NCBI GenBank assembly: GCA_963784195.1
Contig: CAWARA010000038.1
Location: 1-64,000, forward strand
Direction: 5' to 3'
Source of the DNA: CAVQAH01 sp963784195
GTDB taxonomy: Bacteria > Acidobacteriota > Vicinamibacteria > Vicinamibacterales > 2-12-FULL-66-21
DNA length: 64,000 nt
Below the pieces are notes generated by a model, which saw only the letters and a list, made by a program, of their open reading frames with translations, had not been told where the DNA came from and made no database searches. Below, one piece after another: positions 9,577-18,418 of the stretch (within the stretch, counting starts at the first letter, position 1; each line of letters starts with the position of its first letter). Made by a program: the position numbers and the translations under genes.

Positions 9577-10689
9577 ATGCGTCCAGGAGTCCTGCTCGCA
9601 GCGGCGATGACGATCGCCGGCGCGGTGACGGCGCAATCCCCACTCAAGTCGCTCGCGCCACCTGGCCTTCGGCTTGGCGTCGCGCTCAGCGTCGCGCAAG
9701 TCGACGGCAGGGATGCGCGCTCGCTGGCGATCGCCACTGAGCATTTCGATTCGATCACACCCGAGGATCTCCTCAAGTGGGAAGCCGTCCACCCGGAAAC
9801 CGATCGTTTCGATTTCGCGGCGGCCGACAGGTTCGTCGAGCTTGGCGAGCGTCACGGGATGTTCGTGGTTGGTCACGTGCTGGTGTGGCATCAGCAAACC
9901 CCCGGCTGGGTGTTCGCCGCTGATGGTGACGGCCGCGCCGATCGGGAGACGCTGCTGTCGCGCATGCGCGCGCACATCCTCAGCGTTGTCGGCCGTTATC
10001 GCGGCCGCATACACGGATGGGACGTCGTCAACGAAGCCCTGGATGAGGACGGCGCGCTGCGCCGGACGCCCTGGTCCGAGGGGATCGGCGACGACTACAT
10101 CATCAAGGCGTTCGAGTTCGCGCACGAGGCCGATCCGGATGCGGAGCTCTACTACAACGACTACAACTTGTGGAAGCCCGCGAAGCGTGAAGGCGCCATC
10201 AGGATCGTGAACGAGCTGCGGTCGCGGGGCCTGCGCGTCGATGCCGTGGGCGAGCAGGCGCACTGGGGGATTGCCGAGCCATCGCTCGAGCAGATCGACG
10301 AGACCCTGGGCGACATCGCCGCGCGGACCGGCGTGAAGGTGATGCTCACCGAGCTGGACATCGACGTCCTGCCGCGCGATCCCGCGATGTGGGGCGCCGA
10401 TCTGTCCGCCAAGGCGACCATCCGTGCGGCGACGAACATCTATCCGGATCGCTTGCCGGACGAACAGCAGCAACAGCTCGCACGACGCTACGCCAGCATT
10501 TTCGAACTCGTCCTGCAGCACCGCAGCCGGTTCTCGCGGGTCACGTTCTGGGGCGTGACCGACGCGCAGTCGTGGCTGCATGAGTTCCCGATTCCTGGCC
10601 GCGTCAATTACCCGCTGTTATGGGATCGCGAGGGGCGGCCCAAGCCGGCGTTTGCCGCGGTGGCCTGGGTGTTGAGGAATCCTCGATGA
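9577..10689 (+). CDS. GH10 endo-1,4-beta-xylanase
   Basis: Secreted xylanase, 370 residues with a signal peptide (MRPGVLLAAAMTIAGAVTAQ). Single GH10 barrel: HFDSITPEDLLKWE near residue 62, GHVLVWHQQTP with the conserved His and Trp, the acid/base Glu in WDVVNEAL (near 150), YYNDYN, and the nucleophile Glu in LTELDIDV. WGVTDAQSWL closes the barrel. No carbohydrate-binding module is present. It begins 9 bases after the symporter and overlaps the GH3 start as ATGA, so it is third in a four-gene operon. Cuts the xylan backbone into oligosaccharides for the GH3 and GH67 enzymes. Confidence 0.96.
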   Translation: MRPGVLLAAAMTIAGAVTAQSPLKSLAPPGLRLGVALSVAQVDGRDARSLAIATEHFDSITPEDLLKWEAVHPETDRFDFAAADRFVELGERHGMFVVGHVLVWHQQTPGWVFAADGDGRADRETLLSRMRAHILSVVGRYRGRIHGWDVVNEALDEDGALRRTPWSEGIGDDYIIKAFEFAHEADPDAELYYNDYNLWKPAKREGAIRIVNELRSRGLRVDAVGEQAHWGIAEPSLEQIDETLGDIAARTGVKVMLTELDIDVLPRDPAMWGADLSAKATIRAATNIYPDRLPDEQQQQLARRYASIFELVLQHRSRFSRVTFWGVTDAQSWLHEFPIPGRVNYPLLWDREGRPKPAFAAVAWVLRNPR

Positions 10690-12986
10690 ATCTGAATCAA
10701 ATCATGCCGAAGTACAAGGACCCGGAACTGTCGTGCGACGAGCGCGTCGAGGACCTGCTCTCGCGGATGACGCTCGAGGAAAAGATCGCCCAGATGCAGT
10801 GCCTGTGGCGGCGCAGGGCAGACACGCTCCTCGACGCGGCCGGTCGATTCGATGCGGCGAAGGCTCGTGCGGCGTTCGCCGATGGCCGCGGGCTCGGACA
10901 TGTGGCACGGCCGAGCGACGCCGGCGAGGGCCTGACCGCGCGGCAGATGGCCGAGCTCACGAACGACATGCAGCGGTTCTTCATCGAGACTTCCCGACTC
11001 GGGATCCCGGTGATGTTCCACGAGGAGTGCCTGCACGGGCTCGCCGCACGCGAGAGCACCAGCTACCCGCAACCGATCGGCCTGGCGGCGACATTCGATC
11101 CGGATCTCGTCGAACGCGTCTACGCGACGACCGCCGCCGAAGCCAGGGCCCGCGGCACGCACCAGGCGCTGACGCCGGTCGTCGACGTGGCCCGCGAGCC
11201 GCGATGGGGCCGCGTCGAAGAGACATTCGGCGAGGATCCGTATCTCGTCGCCCGCATGGGGGTGGCTGCGGTTCGCGGCTTCCAGGGCGACGCGACGTTT
11301 GCCGACAAGCGGCACGTGATCGCCACGCTGAAGCACTTCGCCGCGCACGGCCAGCCCGAATCGGGGATGAACTGCGCGCCGGTCAACGTCTCGATGCGCG
11401 TGCTGCGCGAGACGTTCCTGTCCACCTTCCGGGCGGCGGTCCAGGAGGCGGGTGCGCTGAGCGTGATGCCGTCCTACAACGAGATCGACGGCGTGCCGTC
11501 GCACGCGAGTCGATGGCTTCTCGAGGACGTCCTGCGCGGCGAGTGGGGGTTCCGGGGATTCACCGTGTCGGACTACTTCGCGATCAGCGAACTGTACGAC
11601 CGAGCGGAGACCTTTGGCCATCATGTCGCGTCCGACGCGAAGGATGCCGCGCGACTGGCGGTGCAGGCGGGCGTGGACGTGGAGCTGCCGGATCCCGACG
11701 GCTATCCGCATCTTGCCTCCCTGGTGCACGAGGGCACGATCCCCGAATCCGTGATTGACGATCGCGTGCGGCCGATCCTCCGCGCGAAGATCCTGCTGAG
11801 ACTCTTTGACGATCCCTACGTGGATCCTGCCGAGGCGGAGCGCCTGGTCAGGGAACCGTCCCATCGCCAGCTTGCCCTCGAAGCCGCGCGCAAGACGATC
11901 ACATTGCTGAAGAACGATACGTCGATCCTGCCGTTGCGGCCGGCGGCGGGCATGACCCTCGCCGTCATCGGGCCCAACGCCGATCGGGTGATGCTCGGTG
12001 GCTACAGCGGCGTGCCGCTGCACGCCGACACGGTCCTGAGCGGGATTCGCGCGCGCGTGCCTGCCAACGTCGACGTTCTCCACCACGAGGGCTGCCGGAT
12101 CACTATCGGTGGATCGTGGAACCAGGACGAGGTCACCGCCGCCGATCCGGACGAGAACCGGCGCATGATCCGCGAAGCGGCTGCCGTCGCGGCGCGCGCA
12201 GATGCCGTCATCCTGGCGATCGGCGACAACGAACAGACCTCGCGCGAAGGCTGGGCGCTCAACCACCTCGGAGACCGTGCCAGCCTCGATCTCGTGGGGC
12301 AGCAGGATGAGTTAATCGACGCCATCGCAGCAACCGGAAAACCGATCGTCGCGCTGTTGTTCAGTGGCCGGCCGGCCTCGGTGCGCAACCTCGCGGAAAA
12401 GGCGGACGCGATCCTGCAGCTGTGGTACCTCGGGCAGGAGTCTGGCAGAGCCGTGGCGGAGGTGCTGTTCGGCGACGTCAATCCGGGGGGCAGGCTGCCC
12501 ATCACCATCCCGCGATCGGTGGGGCACGTGCCGGCGTACTACAACCACAAACCGTCTGCGCGTCGCGGATATCTCTTCGACTCGATCGCGCCGCTCTTTC
12601 CCTTCGGGTTTGGCCTCAGCTACACGACCTTCGCGTACTCACACCTCAGGCTCGAACGATCCGAAATCGGGATGGGCGAGTCGGGCCGCGCGTTCATCGA
12701 CGTCACGAACACCGGGACTGTCCACGGTGATGAGGTCGTGCAGTTGTATATCAGGGACGTCGTGAGCAGCGTCACGAGGCCGGTGAAAGAGTTGAAGGGC
12801 TTTCAGCGCATCTCCCTGGCGCCGGGCCAGACGCGCACCGTCGCGTTCGACATCACCCCCGAGCAGCTCGCGTTTTACGATATCGACATGATCTTCCGCG
12901 TCGAGCCCGGAGAATTCCGCCTGATGGTCGGGTCGTCGTCGCGCAACGAGGATTTAAGAGTGGTGACGCTGCGCGTCGCGCGTTGA
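10686..12986 (+). CDS. GH3 beta-xylosidase / beta-glucosidase
   Basis: 766-residue GH3 enzyme: TIM barrel, alpha/beta sandwich, then a C-terminal FnIII-like domain. The nucleophile Asp lies in FTVSDYFAI, with KHFAAHG and the substrate-binding GIPVMFHEECLHG earlier. No signal peptide is visible (MNLNQIMPKYKDPELS), so it is probably cytoplasmic, consistent with import of oligosaccharides by the symporter. The ATG at 10686 overlaps the GH10 stop. The locus makes xylosidase the likeliest activity. The stop codon is followed immediately by a heptamer repeat tract. Confidence 0.92.
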   Translation: MNLNQIMPKYKDPELSCDERVEDLLSRMTLEEKIAQMQCLWRRRADTLLDAAGRFDAAKARAAFADGRGLGHVARPSDAGEGLTARQMAELTNDMQRFFIETSRLGIPVMFHEECLHGLAARESTSYPQPIGLAATFDPDLVERVYATTAAEARARGTHQALTPVVDVAREPRWGRVEETFGEDPYLVARMGVAAVRGFQGDATFADKRHVIATLKHFAAHGQPESGMNCAPVNVSMRVLRETFLSTFRAAVQEAGALSVMPSYNEIDGVPSHASRWLLEDVLRGEWGFRGFTVSDYFAISELYDRAETFGHHVASDAKDAARLAVQAGVDVELPDPDGYPHLASLVHEGTIPESVIDDRVRPILRAKILLRLFDDPYVDPAEAERLVREPSHRQLALEAARKTITLLKNDTSILPLRPAAGMTLAVIGPNADRVMLGGYSGVPLHADTVLSGIRARVPANVDVLHHEGCRITIGGSWNQDEVTAADPDENRRMIREAAAVAARADAVILAIGDNEQTSREGWALNHLGDRASLDLVGQQDELIDAIAATGKPIVALLFSGRPASVRNLAEKADAILQLWYLGQESGRAVAEVLFGDVNPGGRLPITIPRSVGHVPAYYNHKPSARRGYLFDSIAPLFPFGFGLSYTTFAYSHLRLERSEIGMGESGRAFIDVTNTGTVHGDEVVQLYIRDVVSSVTRPVKELKGFQRISLAPGQTRTVAFDITPEQLAFYDIDMIFRVEPGEFRLMVGSSSRNEDLRVVTLRVAR

Positions 12987-14408
12987 GTGAAATCGGCAAT
13001 CGGAAATCGGAATGCGGATCGGAAATCGGCGATCGGAAATCGGACATCGGCATCGTCGACTGCAACGTCCCATGTTCTGACAGACGCTTCCCATTTGCGA
13101 TTGCCGATCTCCGACTTTCCGATCTCCGATTTCCGATTCGGCCGAAGGCCGAAGGCCGAAGAGCGCGAGGTCAATGGCCTCTGCCATGATCCGATAACCG
13201 GCCGGCGACGGATGGAGATGATCCCCGCTGTCCACCCGTGGCGAGAGGCGCGTCGGCCGCTCGGGATCGCGTGTGACCGCGTCGAAGTCGATCACGCCGT
13301 CGAACCTGCCGCTCGTCCGGATCCAGGCGTTGACGCGCTGGCGTTCTTTCTCGGCCTCCGGCGTGTCGTAGAGCGTGAACCCTTCGAACGGCATGAGCGT
13401 TCCGCCATAGACGAGGATGCCGTGCGCGTGCGCGCGCTCGATGATCTGTTCGTACGCGAGGATGACGTCGTCGGCCGTCGGCGCCCACTCGCCTTTGGCG
13501 CGCGCAATGGCCGCGTTGCCAATGTCGTTGATCCCCTCGAGAACGATCAGCCACTTCACGTGTGGCTGCGACAGGATGTCGCGGTCAAAGCGGGCAAGCG
13601 CATTCGGGCCCACGCCGTCGCGGAGGAGCCGATTTCCGCCAAGCGCCAGGTTGAGCACGGCGATCGGCGAGTTCGGGCTCGCGGCATGGAGCCGGCGTGC
13701 CAGGTTGTCGGTCCAGCGATCGTTGCCGTCGGTTGTCGATCCTCGTCCGTCACTGATCGAGTCGCCAAGAATGGCAACCGCCGATGCCGTTGCGCTCGCC
13801 AGCACCTCCACACTGCTGAGGAAATACCAGTGCACGACTGGGACCGCGGCCGGGAGCTCGAGCGCCGTCGTGTCGTTGCCCGGCTGCAGGTACGAGGTCG
13901 TCCGCGACCCAGGGTGCCCGGTCACGGCCGCCGGCGCGCCGCGTAGATGAATGGTGACCGCGATGTCGGAGAGCGGCGGAAGATCGAAGTCGAACGCGTC
14001 GGACACGATCTGCGCGCCCGCCGGTATCGTCACGGACCCGTTGCCACGAAACGTGACGGGCCGGCCCGTCGCTTTCTGGAGGGTGCTGCCGCCGGCCGAT
14101 CGCGCGACGTGGACGGAGGCGAGCGTCAGCGCCGTCTGTCCAAACGCGTTCGAAAAGCGCACACGGATCTTCTGGCCGCCAATCGAGACCCGCACGTTCT
14201 GCCGCAGCGTCGCGTCGCCAAAGCCCGGTGCGGGCGGCAGATTGGCGTCTTCAACAAGTTGGGGTGCGGCGGTCCACGTAGCAACCCATTTGGCCGCGGC
14301 GGACTGCGCGGCGAGCGCCGTCGGGAGGGGTGCCTCCACCCCAACGACGAGAGCCAGTAAACAAACGGGGGCAGTGGCCTTGTAACAGACCTGTCGCAGT
14401 GTCGCCAT
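12954..14408 (-). CDS. SGNH/GDSL-family esterase, possible acetyl xylan esterase
   Basis: Secreted hydrolase with a signal peptide (CLLALVVGVEAPLPTALAAQS). GDSL blocks are clear: block I AILGDSISDG with the catalytic Ser, block II LGGNRLL, block III EGINDIGN, and block V DHLHPSPAGY with the Asp-His pair. The N-terminal about 190 residues are an extra beta domain, common in lipase/esterase GDSL proteins of soil bacteria. By context it could de-acetylate xylan or pectin; activity is unproven. The domain ends naturally near IDLALFGL (about 13152). The last 65 or so residues are coded by the heptamer repeat and by antisense of the GH3 end, so the true C-terminus is uncertain. Confidence 0.85.
   Translation of the reverse strand: MATLRQVCYKATAPVCLLALVVGVEAPLPTALAAQSAAAKWVATWTAAPQLVEDANLPPAPGFGDATLRQNVRVSIGGQKIRVRFSNAFGQTALTLASVHVARSAGGSTLQKATGRPVTFRGNGSVTIPAGAQIVSDAFDFDLPPLSDIAVTIHLRGAPAAVTGHPGSRTTSYLQPGNDTTALELPAAVPVVHWYFLSSVEVLASATASAVAILGDSISDGRGSTTDGNDRWTDNLARRLHAASPNSPIAVLNLALGGNRLLRDGVGPNALARFDRDILSQPHVKWLIVLEGINDIGNAAIARAKGEWAPTADDVILAYEQIIERAHAHGILVYGGTLMPFEGFTLYDTPEAEKERQRVNAWIRTSGRFDGVIDFDAVTRDPERPTRLSPRVDSGDHLHPSPAGYRIMAEAIDLALFGLRPSAESEIGDRKVGDRQSQMGSVCQNMGRCSRRCRCPISDRRFPIRIPISDCRFHSTRDAQRHHS
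12987..13150. repeat. Heptamer repeat tract with inverted arms (family A, copy 1)
   Basis: Left arm is built of degenerate CGGAAAT/CGGCGAT heptamers, right arm of the reverse complement (ATTTCCG, ATCTCCG), separated by about 35 ordinary bases; the arms could form a long hairpin. It starts at the base after the GH3 stop. The opposing GDSL reading frame passes through it and gains a repeat-coded tail. Confidence 0.85.
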
Positions 14409-14429
14409 TAGGAGATTAGACGCCTTGGC

Positions 14430-14515
14430 GAGTTCCTGGAACGATCGCGACGACCGCGACGACCACGACGCCTAAAGAGAATGACGTCGTGGCCGTCGTG
14501 ATCGTCGTGGGTGCC
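14430..14515. repeat. Inverted GACGACC-type repeat (family D, copy 1)
   Basis: Begins with GAGTTCCTGGAACGATCGC, then degenerate CGCGACGAC units, and ends with the inverse CGTCGTGGCC/CGTCGTGATC units. A second copy with the same opening lies at 35250-35338. It sits between the GDSL start and the TonB receptor stop. Nothing else is visible in this gap. Confidence 0.75.
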
Positions 14516-14543
14516 GTCGGCTCGTCTCAGCCGCTCCTTCTGA

Positions 14544-17500
14544 CTAGAACGTCAAGCGCGCGCCAAGACGGATGTTGCGCTCGCCCACGCCCGTCGTCGA
14601 TGTAATGAACCCGAACGTCGCCGGGTCGGAAATGTTGTTCCCCGGATTCGAGAAGTTCGGATGGTTCAGCGCGTTGAGCACCTCGAAGCGGAACTGGAAT
14701 GACGCCGAACCGGGCAGCGCCACCGTGCGGAAAAGGCCGAGATCGATGTTCCAGAATCCTGGCCCGCGGATGCTGTTGCGCGGCGAGTTTCCGAATCGCT
14801 GTGGCTGGCCGGCCGGGATGTTCACCGATTGGTACGCGCTCCTGTCGAAGTATTGATACAAGTTGCCGTCGGCGCCGGCAGGTGGCCTGTTCACGCTGTT
14901 GTTCGAAAAGATCTCCACCTCGCTCTTGACGAGGTCGGGCAGCTGGCTGCTTCCTGCGGCGTTCAAGTTGAATCCGGTGTTTTGCACGATGTAGATCGGC
15001 GTGCCGCTCATGATCGTCCAGATACCGTTGACCTGCCAACCTCCGAAGATGGCATTTTGCCATCCGCTGGTCGCCCACCGCTCGTCTTTTCCGAACGGCA
15101 GGTTCCACACCCCGAACGCCTGGAAGTTGTGGGTCCGGTCGTAGCCTGCGAGACCCTTGTTACGCTCCTTCTCGGGCAGATACTGGATCCGCGGCCCGCC
15201 CGCGCCGGCAGCATTGCCGCCGCCGTTGTCGGCGTAGTTCGTCGTTTTCGACCAGGTATAAACGATGCCGCCCTGCGCGTTGCGCGAGCGAGCGCGTACT
15301 TGCGTCTGCAGACCGTCGTAGACCGTATCGCCATACGGCTCGTACGAGTTGATATCCGCGGTAGCGTTGGTCAGACCCGCGAGGACGAGCGGGCGTCCGG
15401 CATTGCCTGTGCCCGGTGCTCCCGCATTGATGTTGATGAAGTTCATCTGACCGATTGCCCGCGTGCCCACGTAGGCAGCCTGCGCCGTCACCCACGTCGT
15501 CAATTCGCGTTCAACCGTGATGTTCCAGCTGTGAATCGACTCGCGCTCGAAATCTTTCGGATAGGTCGTCGTGCCGGTTCCCGTCGGCAGCGGCAGGATG
15601 CCCTGGGTGAGGTCGGGCGGTGCGACCGGTGGCGCGATCCCCTGTCGCAGCGTGGTGACGGGCACAAAGACATTGTCGGTGCCGCTGAACTGCCCCGGCC
15701 GCATTTCCCAGACGAACACGCTCGGATACGAGTTGCGGAACTGGATGAAGCTGGTCGGATCGGCCGACCGTGAGTATCCACCTCGGAGCACCGTGTTTTC
15801 ACCCAGGCGGTAGGTAATGCCCGCCCGCGGCAGGAAGAGGCCGCTCGTGGTTGCGCCCGTGTCCTGCGGAACACCGCCGTAGCCGCCGACATAGACGAAC
15901 CCGTCTGTCGGATCGAACCGGTTGATACCTGTCCCGTCCGGCCGCGTCGGCCAGGTCTGGTGTTCCCAGCGCAGTCCGAGCGCGAGCGTCATGTTCGACG
16001 TCACCCGCCACGTGTCCTGGATGTACGCCGAGTAGGTTTTCATGAAGATGGAATTCGGGTTGACGAGCTGCTCGACCTTGCCGGCGCGAGACGGCACCCC
16101 GAGCAGGAACGCCGCCCAGGAATTGAATCGCACATCTGACGGTGCCGCCGCGTTCTGCAGCATCGTGGCCTGGCCATCGAAGATGAACGTGCCGCGAACG
16201 GTCTGGAACGTTCCTCCCTGCGGCTGGAAATGATTCAGCTGCTGATCCTGGTAATCGAAGCCGCCGCGGAACAGGTGCTCGCCGCGCTGGTTCTGCAGGT
16301 TGACGGCGAAGGTGTACTGATCGTCGCGGAACTGAAATGGGTTGCCGGTGCCATCATTGCCGAGGTTGCTCCAGTTCGAAATCTGGAAGCTTGGAAGGCC
16401 GCCCTGCAAGCGATCCGGCCCGTTCGTCCCGGCGATGTTCATCTTGTCAGCGTCCGACCCGATGTTCACGCCGATATCCGGTGCCTCGGCGCCCAGTACC
16501 TGATGGGTGAAGCCAAAGTTTGCGTCGAGCAACATGGTCGGCGTGAACACGTAGGTCATACCCAGGCCGAGCACCTGCGTCCGACCCGGCGCCAGGCCGA
16601 CCGAGCCGCCCGCAGCCGAACCGCCACCCGCCTCGCCCAGCGCGTACGCGTCGTCGATCTTGTGCGGCGAGTTGCCGTAGCGGCCAAACGCGGTGAGTTT
16701 GGAGCTTGCGTGGTTGATCTTCAGATCGTAATTCGTCCGATCGTATGTCGTGGCACCCGTGGTGAGCACGTTGTTCGCGTAACCCGGTCCTGTAGTAGCC
16801 GGGAGCCGATCGGTGAGATACAACGCCGCCTGATCGATGCGGTTGGCGGGGATCGTGTTGTTCGGAAACGGCGTGCGCAACGCGGGGTTTGCGTATTGGA
16901 AAGCGGGTCGTAGATGATGGCGCCTCCCTGGTTCGGGTGTCGGAAACACGACTCCCGAAGCGGTGGGTCGCAGGTTCGCCGGTGCAATGGACAGAAGGCG
17001 ACTGCCCGGGGCCTGCCGCTGCTCGACCTCCTCGGCATTGAAAAAGAAGAACAGCTTGTCCCTGATAATCCGTCCGCCTGCATTGGCGCCGTATTGCTTG
17101 ACGGTGTTTTTCGGGTTATCGGGCGTCGTCTGGAAGACGTTGCGGGCCCGCCAATCCGCGTCGGTATCGTAGAACCAGCCGGCGCCGCGATAAGAATTCG
17201 TACCCGACTTGACGACCACGTTGATCGCGGCGCCGCCTGCCGTTCCAACTTCGGCGGTGTAGGAATTCGTGACGATGCTGACCTCCTCGATTGCCTCGGC
17301 GGATGGCACGTATGCGGTATTGGTCGGCAGCCAGACGTATTGAACGGGCGAGCCATCGATCTTGGTCTGGTTCTGCCAGCTCGACACGCCGTTGGCGTTG
17401 AACGAAATCGCACGCTGCGGACTGCCAGCGACCGAGTTCGCCTCGCCCTGGCCGTTTTCCGTGCGGGTGATCGCGGCGCCCGGCACGACCTGCATCAGGC

Positions 17501-18023
17501 TCTGATAGTTGCGGCCCAGGCTCCCGACGAGCGGAAGGTCATTGACCTCTTTGGCCGACTGCGTGATGTGCAGGTCGGCGCGGTCGGTCTGGAGGGCCAG
17601 CGCGCTGGCCGTGACCTGCACGGTTTCCTGCACACCAGATACCTGGAGCGGCACATCAAGACGGCGCACGGAGTTCGAATCGACACGAATGCCCCGTTGC
17701 ACGAGCTGCTTGAACCCCGAGATCTCGAACGACACATCGTACACGCCGGAGATCAGGTCGCTGAAGATGAACGCGCCGCGCTCGTCGGTAACGGCGGTTT
17801 TCGTCACGCCGGTTTCAGTGTTGACGACCTGCACGGTGGTCCCAGGCAAGATGCCGCCACTGGGGTCGGTGACTCTGCCGGTGATCGTGCCGTAGAGCAC
17901 CTGGGCGTACGCCGATGGCGAAAAGGCGAGCGCGACAGCGAGTACACCCGACGCCAGGCGCAGGGCTGTTGCCGCCATCGCTGCAGGCATGAAATCGACC
18001 CATCGTGTGGTCGTGAGATTCAT
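14544..18023 (-). CDS. Oar-like TonB-dependent outer-membrane receptor
   Basis: 1159-residue outer-membrane protein: signal peptide (LAVALAFSPSAYAQ), carboxypeptidase-regulatory/CarboxypepD_reg domain (GTITGRVTDPSGGILPGTTV, near 45-130), plug with the plug-typical VNDLPLVGSLGRNYQSLMQVVPGA, then a large beta-barrel ending in Phe (RLGARLTF). Acidobacteria use such proteins where Bacteroidetes use SusC. Here it probably imports xylan fragments. GGAGG precedes the ATG and a consensus promoter lies at 18114-18142. Near 16870-16925 the reading is locally out of frame: the expected text GAIIYDPLSNT appears in another frame, so two compensating indels are likely. Confidence 0.9.
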   Translation of the reverse strand: MNLTTTRWVDFMPAAMAATALRLASGVLAVALAFSPSAYAQVLYGTITGRVTDPSGGILPGTTVQVVNTETGVTKTAVTDERGAFIFSDLISGVYDVSFEISGFKQLVQRGIRVDSNSVRRLDVPLQVSGVQETVQVTASALALQTDRADLHITQSAKEVNDLPLVGSLGRNYQSLMQVVPGAAITRTENGQGEANSVAGSPQRAISFNANGVSSWQNQTKIDGSPVQYVWLPTNTAYVPSAEAIEEVSIVTNSYTAEVGTAGGAAINVVVKSGTNSYRGAGWFYDTDADWRARNVFQTTPDNPKNTVKQYGANAGGRIIRDKLFFFFNAEEVEQRQAPGSRLLSIAPANLRPTASGVVFPTPEPGRRHHLRPAFQYANPALRTPFPNNTIPANRIDQAALYLTDRLPATTGPGYANNVLTTGATTYDRTNYDLKINHASSKLTAFGRYGNSPHKIDDAYALGEAGGGSAAGGSVGLAPGRTQVLGLGMTYVFTPTMLLDANFGFTHQVLGAEAPDIGVNIGSDADKMNIAGTNGPDRLQGGLPSFQISNWSNLGNDGTGNPFQFRDDQYTFAVNLQNQRGEHLFRGGFDYQDQQLNHFQPQGGTFQTVRGTFIFDGQATMLQNAAAPSDVRFNSWAAFLLGVPSRAGKVEQLVNPNSIFMKTYSAYIQDTWRVTSNMTLALGLRWEHQTWPTRPDGTGINRFDPTDGFVYVGGYGGVPQDTGATTSGLFLPRAGITYRLGENTVLRGGYSRSADPTSFIQFRNSYPSVFVWEMRPGQFSGTDNVFVPVTTLRQGIAPPVAPPDLTQGILPLPTGTGTTTYPKDFERESIHSWNITVERELTTWVTAQAAYVGTRAIGQMNFININAGAPGTGNAGRPLVLAGLTNATADINSYEPYGDTVYDGLQTQVRARSRNAQGGIVYTWSKTTNYADNGGGNAAGAGGPRIQYLPEKERNKGLAGYDRTHNFQAFGVWNLPFGKDERWATSGWQNAIFGGWQVNGIWTIMSGTPIYIVQNTGFNLNAAGSSQLPDLVKSEVEIFSNNSVNRPPAGADGNLYQYFDRSAYQSVNIPAGQPQRFGNSPRNSIRGPGFWNIDLGLFRTVALPGSASFQFRFEVLNALNHPNFSNPGNNISDPATFGFITSTTGVGERNIRLGARLTF

Positions 18024-18412
18024 CGCTTCCTCCAGTCTGGAACGCTCACGGTGCGCGGCGGGGTCTTCCGAAATCTTTTGTTCGACATCACAACAGATTC
18101 AGTTCGCGCGCCTCTTATATCCCTCTCGGTGATTGATGTCAATTGCCAACATGCTGAGCCGTTTCGGGCCAAAAAGGCCCTGGGCGCGTGCGGCAGGTGT
18201 TTTTGTTCGCAACACGAACGCTGACGATAATCGGAAATCGGAAATCGGAAATCGGAGATCGGAGACGTGACGAATCGAATCGGACATCGGAATCGGATCG
18301 GATCGGGGAATCGGCTATTCGCGACAGCGGTGCCGCGGGCCCGCACTCGGCCCTGCCCCTGACACATCGACTCCGATCTCCGATTTCCGATTTCCGATTT
18401 CCGATTTCCGAT
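18024..18412. other. Intergenic region between GH115 gene and TonB receptor
   Basis: About 390 bases without a gene. It contains, in minus-strand order, the family A repeat tract next to the GH115 stop, the TonB receptor promoter, and an untranslated leader of about 85 bases. Open frames across the repeat are low-complexity (period 7: KSEIGNR) and not genes. Confidence 0.8.
18114..18142 (-). promoter_or_regulatory. Consensus promoter of the xylan-locus TonB receptor
   Basis: Minus strand: TTGACA (18142-18137), 17 bases, TATAAG (18119-18114). The -35 overlaps a small inverted repeat ATTGA-TG-TCAAT, a possible regulator site. Confidence 0.65.
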
Positions 18413-18418
18413 TTACCG
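18224..18418. repeat. Heptamer repeat tract with inverted arms (family A, copy 2)
   Basis: CGGAAAT/CGGAGAT heptamers at the left and ATTTCCG heptamers at the right, about 100 bases apart. The right arm contains the stop codon of the GH115 gene (CGG-TAA-ATCGG), so the repeat and the gene end overlap. Confidence 0.85.

Noticed and set aside
8590..10581. Long minus-strand ORF opposite the symporter and xylanase
   Set aside because: Arg/His-rich antisense shadow of high-GC coding sequence; the plus strand carries clear GPH and GH10 domains.
10608..12266. 552-residue minus-strand ORF opposite GH3
   Set aside because: Antisense shadow with no domain; GH3 on the plus strand explains it.
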